A stretch of DNA of 64,000 nucleotides from Sipunculus nudus. Lineage: Eukaryota; Annelida; Sipuncula; Golfingiida; Sipunculidae. The notes under the pieces were generated by a model. The model had not been told where the DNA came from. It did no database searches and saw only the letters and a program-made list of their open reading frames with translations. The position numbers and the translations under genes were made by a program. The stretch spans positions 58,970,019 through 59,034,018 of the forward strand of contig CM049306.1 of assembly GCA_026874595.1 (NCBI GenBank), read 5' to 3'. Positions within the stretch are counted from its first letter, which is position 1, and each line of letters begins with the position of its first letter. Positions 33,446-46,110 of the stretch are shown here, piece after piece.

Positions 33446-36056
33446 TCGTGATATTAGTGTATGACATAAGATGTCCCAGTTTCAGCAGCAAGCATTTGAG
33501 GAATTTGAGGAAAGCTGACAAACAGACAGACATACTGACAAAGTGACACAAGAATGAGACCAGTTGACTTACTCATGTTATTAAGAAGAACCAGAGGAAG
33601 AAAATAAGCCATAGTTTCTCTAATTAAGGTTTATATCGCCCCCTAGCGGCCATATCCGGAAAATGAAAAATATTTTTCGAGATATTAATGTAAGACATAA
33701 GATGTCCCAGTTCCAAAAGGACTCTTTCCAGGGATGGGGCTAGGTACATGTGACAGTACCTAGGTACAGGTACAGGTACTTGCGAAATGGCCAGGTACAG
33801 GTACTGGTACAGGTACAGCATTTTTGGAAAGTACCTAGGTACAGGTACAGGTACATTTTAAAGATATACGAACTAATGATAATTGCATTAAATTCATCTA
33901 AATATGCAATAATAAATTATAATAGAATGGCAGAATATATCAGTAAAAAGTATTAAATGATCACTTCCTATGTCATCAGGAAAAAAACAGGTCTGGCAAA
34001 TGTAAAGGATTGCCTTTAGTAAATGTGATAAATAAACGAAGCTTATAAAGTTTACAAAGTAATTAATACAGAAAAATAAAACTTTCATAAAATGTCTATT
34101 TTTCAAATCAAGTTTTGAGCTTCTGAGTAATGATTTAAAATCAAAACCACTGAGAGCACCACACTTTAAAGTAAAAAGGCTTAATAGCTTGACTGAAAGG
34201 GAAAATCTTACAATCAATTTTACAGATTAACTTCATGGCAATAGTACATACACATGTACAAGTAAGAATACACATGTACATGGCAGAAAGGGACACTGAG
34301 GATGTTTGCAGCACCTGTATGTAATGCGTGAGCTGGGACTTTTTTTCTGTTAAATGGGAAGTTCTGCTTTTGTTTGGCTTATGTTGAGTTCAGTGATATG
34401 AAAAGTATTTTCTTTACTTCTACACTTATCCTACACCAATTTTCTTTATACATGCTAGACAACAGGTATCTACATAGGGCATAAAAGCAACACTGTCCAT
34501 ATCCTTTGCTCTATACCCTTTATATCTGATAAAGCAACAATTAACTTCCTGTGTAGAGGCTGGAGGTAACTGGGCCAGCATGCTTCAAGCCCCAGTCCAC
34601 TCAAGTTCAAGTTCTAAGGGTTGAAAGCTTAGTAATTACCCCTGCCTGGTTTAGGTAACAGCCATGTCAGGGATGACTGCTCAGTACCTTGACCAAACCA
34701 GATGTCAATATCCAGTATCTTGCCTGTAATTCATATAATTATGAATTGTGCACCTAGATACATGTACCAACCCTGTTCAGTGTACATACTAGCCAGCTTT
34801 AGATATGGGGCATGTAGGCATCCCCCTGTATCTATCCTTTTTTGCTGTATACTTGTGCTGATAATATATAATGCTGAAATGAACTTCCTGTTTAGAGACT
34901 GGGGGTTGACCAGCTTGCTAGCCAGGTAGCTAGCTACAAAAGCAACAGGGATGAATGCTTTTTAATTACCCCTGCCTGAGATAGGGAACTGCCCTGAAAG
35001 GAGTGAAAGCTTTGTACAATCAATTGACCCAAACCTGGTGTCCATTTCAAGTACCAGGGTCAAATTTGTACCTGCAGTACCTTATACCAGGTACAGGTAC
35101 TTTAGTTCCAGGTACAGGTACGGGTACAAGGTACTTCCTACTCATGACGGCGAGGTACAGGTACAGGTACAGGTACTCTGAATTGTGTACCTAGGTACAG
35201 GTACAGGTACAGGTACAAGTACCTGGCCCCAACCCTGGATTTCTTTCAAAACTGTGACCTATAGAATGCTATATGTGGCCAAAGGAGCAAGCAAGCGAAT
35301 TTGAGGACAACTGACTAACAGACACACACACTGACAAAGTGACACAAGATTGAAACAAGATGACTAAACCAGATTATGGAGAAGACCAAGAGGAAGAAAA
35401 TAAGCTATAGTTTATGTAATTAGGGCTTATAATTTTGGAGATATGGCCAAAACAAGATATGTGGAGGAGGTGTGCATCCAGCGCCCCCTAGCGGCCTTAT
35501 TAAAAAAAATGAAAAAACAGTTTCGAAATACTTGTGTAGGACTTGTCAGTCTAAAAAGATTCCTGCAACACTGTGGCCTCCATGGCAAGATGAATAAAAT
35601 CTCGAAATATCTCGTTTGACGAGATATTATACGAGATATTGCGAGACTTCTAATGCAACCTTTTAGTACTAATTGAATGTTACCTAATGTAAAAACTAGA
35701 CCTCTGTAGCCTTAAAACTGACAAAGTTAGAAAAATAAGACCACTTTCTCGGAAAATGCGTTACCGTGTGTTAAAATGAGCTACTGTTGAAGTAGATACG
35801 ACTAATAGTAACACAGATATGAAGAAAAAACCGTTTTGTATACTTTTCGATGACCTTGACCTTGACCTTTGACCTATAGTGACCAAAAGCAATAGGCTCC
35901 TGTCATTTAAAAATTTCCATCAATTGTGTAAGTTTGAAAGCGTTGCTGCAAAATTGCGACCTGTAGAGAGGGAACAGACAAACAAACAGACAGACAAACA
36001 GACATCCCCGACTGACCAACCAGCTTGCCGAAATCGGAGATTTCCGGCAAGCAATA
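33446..36056. mobile_element. Right part of the repeat split by the retrotransposon
   Basis: It continues the module interrupted at 25615: '...tttcgt' joins 'gatattagtgtatgacat', matching the uninterrupted copy 'tttcgagatattaatgtaagacat' at 33676-33700. Further copies of the 'agcgccccctagcgg' module are at about 33635 and 35480. It ends with 'gacagacatccccgac' and the hairpin GCTTGCCGAAAT...ATTTCCGGCAAGC (36023-36052). It is itself interrupted by the GGTAC element 33729..35239. Confidence 0.5.
33729..35239. mobile_element. 1.5-kb element with GGTACA-repeat arms
   Basis: Termini CAGGGATGGGGCTAGGTAC and the inverse of CCAGGGTTGGGGCCAGGTAC. Each arm is packed with GGTACAGGTACC hexamer repeats (33740-33860 and 35060-35225), giving long palindromic ends. 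The middle has a ~350-bp tandem duplication (34490-34700 and 34850-35030). Flanking ACTCTTTC and TTTCTTTC match at 6 of 8 positions, a possible decayed 8-bp duplication. Termini resemble hAT MITEs. No transposase. Confidence 0.55.
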
Positions 36057-36299
36057 ATGTAAAATATAGCTTAGTAATAGTCGTGTACATTAATATATTA
36101 ATAATTGAAAATTAGATTTATATCAATATATACAAATAACTACATACTTATAAAATGTAAGCTGAAATATGTCTTTTTTCACTTTATCAATTACGATTAA
36201 ATCCATTAAAATAGGGAAGGGTGTTCCATGCACATTATACATTCAATTAGTCATGAGAACTCCTTCAAATACTCCTTTATACTTACAGAACTGAGAAAT

Positions 36300-36441
36300 A
36301 TAGTGCCGATTGTTAAGTTACTCATTTAATGAAATGGGCAAGCAGAATTTAGTGATTTTGCCCATTTCTCAAAATGGACAAAATAACTGCCCATTTCATG
36401 CATGGCCCATTTCATGAAATGTGCAATTTCACATCTGGGGC

Positions 36442-36445
<4 letters not shown>
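36300..36445 (-). repeat. Right inverted repeat of the 12-kb nested block
   Basis: Read on the minus strand it starts TTACGCCCC and follows the left repeat at 24349 through GAAATTGC, CATTTCATGAAATGGGC, AGTTATTTTG and TTGCCCATTTCAT. Overall similarity is clear over about 110 bp, with one extra palindrome copy. Confidence 0.55.
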
Positions 36446-36487
<42 letters not shown>

Positions 36488-36495
36488 AATATATA
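36446..36495. repeat. AC/TA microsatellite
   Basis: (AC)n at 36446-36472 followed by (AT)n; directly abuts the right inverted repeat. Confidence 0.9.
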
Positions 36496-37044
36496 TTCGT
36501 CAATCTAGTTAATGTTCATATGACATCAAATCGATGTCAAGTTTTTGATGTCAAATTGTCGTCAAACTGGCATCAATATTTTTTTAGGTATAAGAGTGCA
36601 TGCATGCTGTTTAGGGGTATCATTTTTATTTGGCCTACAATATTTTTTAATGATACAAGGGCATGAAGTGTGTTTCAAATGATATGCAATACATATAATG
36701 TCAGAAATCATTGTGAAGGTCAAATACTTGTGTATTGCTGTAACAAAATTGCTTAAATTAAAGACGTACTATCAACATTTACATGAGGTGACGGAACTAT
36801 TACCAAATTTATAATAAGAGATAATTGGGTATAAACGATTAGGTTTTTGCGCGGGTTGGTTTACGTATGACTATATAAGAACTGCATAGGCATAGGATAT
36901 GGGATTAACGAATGAGGCTGAGAAAAAAACTTTGGGTAGCTAACATCGGATGAATGCATGATGGAATATGTAAAAAAAAGACAGGATATAATTTCTAAAA
37001 GGCACAGACATGGAGACAGACCGAGGTCATGTTTGCATACATGT

Positions 37045-37095
<51 letters not shown>

Positions 37096-38738
37096 ACATA
37101 CGCGTTTTTAAAAGGTTGAAGCGACAAATGTTCCGGTTCTATAGATATATATCAATTTAAATGACAATGCATGTTATAGCAACTTATTAATGAGGTTTAT
37201 AGGGCAGGTCTTGCTCTATACTATATATTTTAAATAAAAAGTTTTATAATAAATGCATTTTTAAGTAGTCTTTCTTTAAATTCGTAATTTGAGTTTTAAT
37301 AAAACCTTAAAACACAAAAAAAATAAAGTGTAAACAGATATTATTATTTTAAATTATTATTATCGTTATTATTATTGTTTATTTCAGACAGTCATACATT
37401 ACATTATAATCATGTCCGTAGTTAGTTACATAAAAACATAAAAATATGATATAACGACAAGATAATAAAAATAATAATAATAATAAAAAAATGCAGATTT
37501 AAAGAAAAGGCATGCAATGTTTGTTTTAATATGTGTGATCATCACAATGGTAACGTCCATGCAAATTATCTGGTTGTTAGAAAGTAATAAAATAATAAAT
37601 TTCTGCAATATGAAATTAGAAATAAATTGTAAGAGTATAACAATGGGCCTTGAAATAAATGGCAGCTAGAGGCAGCATGCAGTTACCGCTATTAACGTCA
37701 AAACTCGGTCAAATATTTGGTAATGGCGGGATATGAATTTGTTCCCCCTTTCCAAATTACACCAATGTTATTTGAAAATGCTAAAGTATGGCGTTGTTGA
37801 TTTATTTTGTAGGTGTTGACTATGTAAAGCACATCAAATACTTTTAAACATTTCAACAAAAGACTTTCGTAATATATTAAAAAGATAAGAATGTTTTACA
37901 GGGAAAAAATGATGTAACCCTTTCAGAATTATGCCCTAAACAGTTTAAAATAAAAATGGGTTTAATGGGAAAATGTTTGAATCTTTAAAGTTACATTCTA
38001 TATACAACCAGCAAAATTTAATATAAATTTTTCAAATATATGGTAATAAATATATATTGTCTTTAAAGGTAGAAATTAAAATTGCAATTTAATCAAATAG
38101 TATATTTCTATATGATGCTTTAAATGTTTCAAGGTTATTATGATGAAATGTTCCTTCTTATAGATGAAAATAATTCATCCATATTATACGTTTCTTTATA
38201 TCGTTGCTCTCCCCCTCCCACCCGCCTATACACACATACAGCAATAAATTTATATCAGAACAAACATGGTAAACAGTACTGGACAGCATTTTATATTTCA
38301 TTTATATATCTGTAGTCAATACATGATGATGTTGTTAACCCTGCTCATCACCACTGGATATGCTTGTAATATTAAATTGCTCTACATGAATTTTACAGTC
38401 ATAGAAACAGCTGTTAGTATTTGTTTATGGTAATGCCATTGTCAATTAATCATAATTCCCTTTCAGTGAAAGTACAGTTGTGCTAAAAATGACTATACCC
38501 AGACCGTTAATTGCTTGTTTAAATGAGACCACCGGTCCTGCAATGGACGTGATGTTGAGCTGACCACTTTTCCTCAAACAACAAAGAAATTGTTGAGTGT
38601 TCCAAAAAATAGTGTATTCAAGACAAAATGCAGTCTAGAATATAAGGAATAAAACAAGATATACGTAAAAGAGGGGGGGGGGGGATGGTTTAGCTGCATG
38701 CAGTACTGATCAGCAATGATCTAACAACCCTTTGCCCT

Positions 38739-38786
<48 letters not shown>

Positions 38787-38908
38787 TTATAATTATTATG
38801 ACCGTACATTGTTCTTATTTGTCTGATGAATATTAAACCTGCCATAAATATATTTTTTATATTTATTAACATTTCAAAATCTGATACATACAAGGAGAGT
38901 CAATATTT

Positions 38909-39005
<97 letters not shown>

Positions 39006-39651
39006 TCCTGTATTAATAGATTAAACTGAAAGGGGAATAAAGATATGTCTATACAACAAATGCACATACATCACTTACTGATGTATACATATATAAACTG
39101 CTATCAATCAAGAATTTGGTATAGACTGTGCTCTCATTTCTAAATTTGCAATTTAAACAGGAACCGTCAATTGGTGGAATGTACAACAAGCTCATTCTGT
39201 GAGCACTGCGGCCCTCTCACATTAACTGTCAGTATGTCACTTGTGAAATGATCCGCTTAGGCGCACTCATGTACCGGTAACCCCCCGCCCCCTGGCACTG
39301 GGGTCGTCTTTATTTTCTGTGACCTTGTGATGCCAACATTCTGGCGGGAAACTAAGCATTGCAGCCGGTACAGTCAACCCACCGAGACACCTGTTCAGGC
39401 ATTGTGAGTATATCTTTATTCTTCATTCCTTCCTGCTTTAATACCTGCATAGCTATATAATAATAAAAAAAAAATTGGTACAAAATTTTAACAAGACTAA
39501 ATCTGCCGTTTCCTTGGTAAAGGTAAACGGGGATGTTTCCTGGCCAGCTAGCCAGTCAGGTTCAATAATATCATGACCTACTGTATATACAAAAAAGATG
39601 GTATAAAATGTAGTTATAAGGTTAATTCAGTAAATTCATATATGTTTATAT

Positions 39652-39706
<55 letters not shown>

Positions 39707-41222
39707 GACATGTGTGTTTTGTAAATACTGGTATTTGTGTATATATGTATTCAAATGTGTGTGTGTGTTCGTCTGTGGGATTATATACTATATTTTCTAT
39801 ATAAGTAGTTGATCGTAATAGTGTGACATATCAGAGCTGTCAGGGGGCATTACGCGAACTCCACAAGCAAGGAAGCCAAAGCCATAATTGTCTGACCTAG
39901 ACTGAACCTGCTGCATTCCTTAGATTAACATGCCCTATACACAGACCATATTACCCCACCTCCTCCCTCTCTCTCTCTTCCTCACCTCATTTATAAACTT
40001 GAGCCATTACAGTGCTCAGGCTGGCATCGTATGCCCTTATTCACTGAAACCTTACTATATCCTGACAAATAGCATGTTACCCTCCCCTCTTATTTCGTCT
40101 TCATTATCTACTTTATAATGACATTAATGATGCACACGACCATAGCATTATAATCACATTCATATAGGCCTATTTTTAAATAAAATTGAAATTTAGTAAA
40201 TAAAAGTGGCAAAAATTGAATATTAAAATAAAATGAATAAATAAAATATTAGGGAAAACTTAAAATAATTTTGATGTACTGAACGTACTGCATACATTAA
40301 GTGCAGTCACTTGTAAACGTCAATTTTAAACCATATGGTCCTTATTTAAAAATTAAATTTAAATTTAATTCTTTCCTTTTTATACACTTCTTTATACAGG
40401 CCGCCATAGGGACTATAAAAAAAGGGGGAAAAGGGAAAAAGGGAGAGGCCTTATAATGCAGCAGTGAGCATGCAGGGTTAGGAATCAAATGGGGCCGGGA
40501 AATCTGGCCTTGATATAGGATATTGTTGCTTTTAAGTGTGGCTGTACGGGGAATTATATTGTATATATAGATACTTTTATGAATAAATTTGTAAAACAAT
40601 CTTAAGATACCATTTGTGAAAATAAGAGTATAAGCAGTTTTAAGTGATAAAAAAACCAGACCAAAGTAAAAAGAAAAATGGGGGAAATGTGTTTAAAACT
40701 GTTTAAATCAATTTATGTAACTTACAGTTAATGATTTAAATGGGTATATGTAAATCAATAAAATATAAATTATAAAAAAATTATTATTTAACAAATCATA
40801 ATTTTCACTGAGCATTTTACAAAAATAACAGAAAATACATAAGGATGTGATTCATTGCTACTCAGCTCTCATTAAAGTGGTCAGCTAGAGATAAAATATA
40901 TTTAATATAATATTATAACAAGAGATTTAATTAAAGTGCTTGCTAATGTATATAATATGACATCCATATTATTGTTATTATGAAATAACCTATAACCACT
41001 ATTATTCCATAAAATTTTGAAAGACTGAAGTAAATAAGTAAAAACATTAAAAACCTGGTTGTGTCACTAGTTTAGTTTGGAATAGTAGTGGTTATGTTGA
41101 CCTGTTTGAGTTCTGAGCAGAAAACAGGTTAATTGGTTTAGTTCTGTTCAGAAGATGTACACTGTGACATATACTGATCTATACATAAATGTGTCCTTTT
41201 GCATGCTTGCCTCAAAATAACA
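36496..41222. other. AT-rich stretch with TA microsatellites, no gene seen
   Basis: Contains (TA)n at 37047-37094, 38741-38784, 38914-39001 (about 88 bp) and 39655-39702, and ATT/AAT-rich DNA at 37340-37490. A GC-richer island at 39230-39410 (ACCGGTAACCCCCCGCCCCC) ends in a possible donor ATT|GTGAGT near 39404 and might be a 5'-UTR exon or promoter for a plus-strand gene, but there is no ATG. No supported coding exon. Confidence 0.45.
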
Positions 41223-41256
41223 ATTAAGGGACCCATTGGTCACAGCGCTCAGCTGA
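41223..41256 (-). mobile_element. 3' terminus fragment of a HINE-like element
   Basis: Reverse of the family 3' end: AGGGACCCATTGGTCAC followed by GCTCAGCTGAA. Only the end is recognisable. Confidence 0.45.
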
Positions 41257-41310
41257 ATTTTCCTATTACACAAAATTATCAGAAATTACCATAATGAAAA
41301 GAGAATAGTC

Positions 41311-41835
41311 TTTTTTAACTCAGCTGACTGTAAGTCAAATGAGCTATATGTGATCGGTCAGTGTTCGTCGTCCATCCGTCCGTCCGTCTGTGTGTTAGAC
41401 TGGCACGTTTTGACACTGAATATCCAGGGAGGTCAGTAAAAAGTCACATTGGAACCTGAAATTAGGTCACTGTGACCTATATCCTCTGAGCTTTGGGGCT
41501 GGTAAATACGCCCCCCCCCCCCCCCCCCCCGAATAATCAAAAATTTGATACAATCCTCAGGTATCTTGATAATTAATACATCAATTGCCCTGAATCTTGC
41601 CTTGAAGATGACCATTGCAAGGTTTGTCAGTTCCCGAAAACTGGTGGCGCCACTTCACGATTTTTTTTCTGTTTTTGAGACCGTTAAATGACAGCAATTA
41701 TGACAGTTTCACGGCTGTGGCTTCATCTGATGTCCCAAAACCTGGTGTGTTTATTGATTATGTATGGTTTCTTGATTTCCAGAAGACTGGTGGAGCGACC
41801 TGTATTTTTTTCTTTTTTTTTTAATGATTTTTTAT
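41311..41835 (+). mobile_element. 5' part of a HINE-like element
   Basis: T-run, AACTCAGCTGACTGTAAG, GTTCGTCGTCCATCCGTCC, then one diverged core unit with 'ctgaaattaggtcactgtgacc', a C-run and GGTGGCGCCAC (about 41643). A second partial unit ends near 41830. No family 3' end directly follows. Confidence 0.5.
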
Positions 41836-41909
41836 TTTGAGACGACCACATTATATTGAAACTATCAGATTTGCAAATGTGGTTTCATCTAGTGTCATGA
41901 AACCATTTG

Positions 41910-42535
41910 TTATTAGGGTCCCAACAGAACAAGTGGATGCCCTATAGTAATCACCTTGTCCATCCGTCCGTCTGTCCATCTGTTCGTTTTTCTGTATGTC
42001 CGTCAAATTTCTTTCATGATGATACCTCAAGTTTTGACATATCAATTTCAAACTTGAATTATATATGGCCCACCTCTATAGCAAGAACTCTATTGATTTT
42101 TGGGTGGCAAGGTCAAAGGTCAAACACAGAGGACCCAATTATTTAGAAAGATTATGGGTGCATTTTGAGCAAAATATTTCACCCTTAAACCTTCCATCTA
42201 GCAAGTATAGGTGACGTGCAAATAGAAGATCAACCTGTTTGATTTTGGGGTCATGAGATCAAAGGATTGAGATATTGGTTTCAAACATGACTATTATATG
42301 GCCTATCACTAAAGGAAGAACCCTTTTGATTTAGGGGTCATGAGGCCAAAAATCAAGGTCATAGAATCCACTTTTTTTAATAGATTGTGGATGCAAGCAG
42401 AACTTTGCATCCTAAACCTTCCATCTTCCACATTTTGCTCACCTACCAATAGCGGAAGATAATTATGGATTTTTGGATCAAAGGTCAAGGTCACAGAGGA
42501 CATCTGCCCGCATATTTGTTACCAAATGGTAGCTC
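41910..42535 (+). repeat. Repeat with CCGTCCGTCTGTCC head and ~110-bp modules
   Basis: After 'caccttgtccatccgtccg' there are three to four degenerate copies of 'tttgattt.ggggtca.gagg.caaaggtcaaggtca' with 'accttccatct'. Non-coding; related in style to the other CCGTC-headed repeats. Confidence 0.45.
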
Positions 42536-43835
42536 CAGTTTGGAATGAAAATGGATATCAAACTTGTTCTGATTTGAAAAATTGGAAATCGCCATCTTAT
42601 TTCAATTATAATAAATTCATGTGTGTTATTATAATTTGATCAACTAATCTCCACTTTCTCCCTTTTTTAAATAATTTACTTGCATATTAAAGTCAGTTAG
42701 ATTAGATACCAATACAAATATGTAATCATGGGAGGCTAACTGTTGCCACATTCCAATATATTAGATTCTCATAATTTCAGCTGCGTGCCGTGACCCACAG
42801 GTCCTTTGTTTTACATTCTTGTAACTCAGGATTTACTATACATATTAGAGAACTTAAACTTTTGGCATTAAATTTATTTTTTTACAACCAAACTTTCTTT
42901 TATGTATATGTAAATTGTAAATTTGCATAATCCTATCAAAAGTTGGTTTATTCTGTCTAATATGGCATCATAGTATTTACATAATATATATATATATATA
43001 TATTTTTTGAAAGTAAGTCCAGAATCCAAGGTAGTTAATAAACAAGTGTGTGATAGTTTCAACATGCACTTAATCATTTAGAGAAGCTTGATACAACAAA
43101 GGTGACAACATATCTCAATAAATTATCTTAACTATTTGAATGAAACAGGCACAAGAAGTAATATACTTTTACATGGGACACATGGTTAAAAATCATATGA
43201 CAAGGGGAAATAAGAAATTGGTTCTAAGAGTTATATCAAATGTTACCCTTTCTTAAAGAAATAAAATGTACAATTAACTGAAACCATTTACAACATGTGG
43301 CCAAAAATGAAATATGATAATAAGTTTCCCACAAGTTTCAAATAATTTAATGTGACAATATGATACCTAAATTTAATCCTGCCTAAGTCTGATGTTGCAA
43401 GGATACACCATTTTGGCAGTTTTATTATATACATTTTATTTAATGAGTATTTATTCATTTTTAGTCTATGTCATAAATTAAAATTGGTTAATATATATTA
43501 AAAGAATAAATTGTTTGATCAACTTTTAAACATTCACATTAATGTACACACCAAAAATTGTAGGATTTTTCTAACCATAAGCAAAACCATATAACATCAT
43601 ATTAAGCATTTATTCAATTTTGGTCCATCAAAATTGTTAAGAACCGGGATATAATATATTTCACATATTACAAGAATGTTAAAAATTACCAGGTTATGGG
43701 TTAAATTTCCATTAAAAAATTAAACTATTGTGATAACTTTCACTTCTGTCTACAAACCAAAAATAGCGGGAATCTTATTAAAACCATATAACATAAAAAC
43801 ATTGTTAAAGATGTTAATTTATTTAGAAAAATTGA
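42536..43835. other. No gene recognised
   Basis: AT-rich; a short (TA)n at 42981-43001. Nothing else supported. Confidence 0.4.
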
Positions 43836-45699
43836 TTTTTAGCTCAGCTGACTATAAGAAATCTGCATGAGCTATAGTCGAGGTCCATTGTCCGTCGTCC
43901 GTCCGTCCGTCTGTCCGTCCGTCCGTAGATCTGGCACGTTTTGAAACCGTAAGACCTAGGAATCCAAAATTCGGCATAATGTTACATGTCCCTAAGATCT
44001 CCTACCAAGCCTAAAAATGGGTCTTTGCGACTTCGTTCCTTTGAGAAATTAAGGAAAAACCTCGATTTGTTATTAAAATCCTATTTTCACACTTCAGGAC
44101 TGCCTAATATCAAAACCACTCATCTGTTTTTCCTCATATTTACCATGAATATTCCTCTATTTAGTTCCTGTGTACAAGTCTGTTAAGTTGCTTCAAGTTA
44201 TGGGCCCGAACATAATGGACAAAAATCAGGAAAAATATGAACTCACTTTACATGAAAAATTTTGAGACTAGAGTCTATTTTCCCAAGTATATAACTATGT
44301 TAAGATAATTAAGATTCAATTGTTTTTTCCAAAATTAGAATTTGTAAATTTTTAAGTTATAAGTATAAAAATAAATTCAGGAACTTAAATTTTGCCCAAC
44401 TTTGACCATGGCACCTATTTTTCCTGTAAGTACTATTGATTTAATTTTCACAGCATGTAAACATAAGTATTTAATTTGTTTAAATCTGAAATTTGAAAAT
44501 AAAAGCTTGAAAATTAGACTAGTTATGATTTTTTCTTGAGGCTCTATTGTAGTCATTTGCTTTGATTATAGATTAAAGATGCAGGGTCCCACTCAAGGTC
44601 ACTGGAAGTCAGCTATGCCAGAGTTTCTGATTTGTTACAGTCACTCTGGGAGATCCCCTGCTGTGACAGGTATACAGTTATTCTCATATCCCCCCCCCCG
44701 CAAACCCAACCCACCAAGAGTTATGCAGAAATTGTTATTGTTGTCACTGTATCTCCTTAAATGTAATGCAATATGCAAAAACTTTCCTTGAAAAAAAATA
44801 ATTCAAGGTGTAATCCAGAAGATGCCATGTTGTGTTAATGTAGCATTATTTAAAGAAATCAGTTTTCTTTAAAATGATTATAACAAATATAATTAAACCC
44901 ATCAGTATGCTTAAATTTATAAAATATGAAGCACATTATGGATAAATAAAGACACAATTTAAAATTGTGAAATCTAAATCAAGTATTATTTTTATATATT
45001 TATTGTTTTGCAGATTAAAAGATATTTTTTTGTGGTAAAAAATAAATAAACATTTGTATGCATGATGTGGTGTTTTCTGACAAGATTGATATTTATGATG
45101 ATGCAATTGAGAATTATGAAACAACTTTTATATTCAAATATATATGTTATATTGGAAATGTATAGAAATATAAACTTATAATAAAAAAATAATAAGATAA
45201 AAAAAATCAGGATCTAATACAAACATTTGTTCATTAATAATTTTCCTGCCTCAGCAGAATTGGAGATCAGCTTTATTTGCCCTGTATGTTTGTTGTTAAT
45301 TAGTTATATTTCAACTGTATACATTTCATAAAATAAACAAATACATATATATTTAATAATATATATTATACAAAAAAATTGATTCAATTGAACAAATGTG
45401 TAAACTATTGAAATGTCAACAGTTAACCAAAAAGCCAACTAATGATCATGGTAAAAGTACAGATCATTTGTTCACAAACTGCTCACATGCTTCAGTTTCA
45501 ACATTAGGAAACACATGGTCAGGTCACAAAAATATTATTTGCAACAATTTCTTGCTAATCAATATAAACCAATCATATAAACTAACCATGGCCTATATTA
45601 CCTCTTCCTCTTACACTTTATCTCCGTTTGATATTATTTTAGATTTTTACCTTCAAGGTCAACTTCAGCTGAGCAGAGTGACCCATGGGTCCCTTGTTT
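43836..45699 (+). mobile_element. HINE-like rolling-circle element, forward copy
   Basis: 5' T-run plus AGCTCAGCTGACTATAAG; 3' CTTCAGCTGAGC, palindrome GACCCATGGGTC, CCTTG, T-run. The first ~960 bp match 8870..9847 in inverted orientation. Subterminal inverted arms near the 3' end and a terminal hairpin in a T-T target are the reported features of Helentron-derived elements. Non-coding. Confidence 0.6.
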
Positions 45700-45960
45700 A
45701 ATACATGTATTAGATCATTAAAATACATGGACCAGAACACCTAGTAAATTATACAATAAAGAATTTGAGATGGGCATGTTAAATACTTATTAACTGAAAT
45801 AAAAACATCAATTGTTTGAATTCATATCAACCTTTACAAAAAAAAACAAAGGTTTATATAACATAATGTGACCACTGAAACCTGAAGGATTCAATGAACA
45901 CTACTTCCTATGATGTGTATTGCAAGGCCATGCCAGCACCAGCCACGACAGGTTATGTTA

Positions 45961-46110
45961 TACACTCTTAGAAATAAGGGTTCACCGGGCATCCCTGGGG
46001 AACTCTGTAGTTTCAGGTGAAACTTGGTGGTTCTGTTTGCGCTAAAATGGTTCTGTGCAAGCGACAGCGTTCTCTTCAATAAAGCAAGTTACACAGCCAC
46101 CTGGAGGGTT
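45961..46110. mobile_element. MITE-like fragment with TACACTCTTAGAAATAAGGG end
   Basis: The terminus TACACTCTTAGAAATAAGGG followed by TTC and GGTTC/GGAAC-type repeats is similar in style to 52787..53030. Only one end is clear. Confidence 0.35.
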
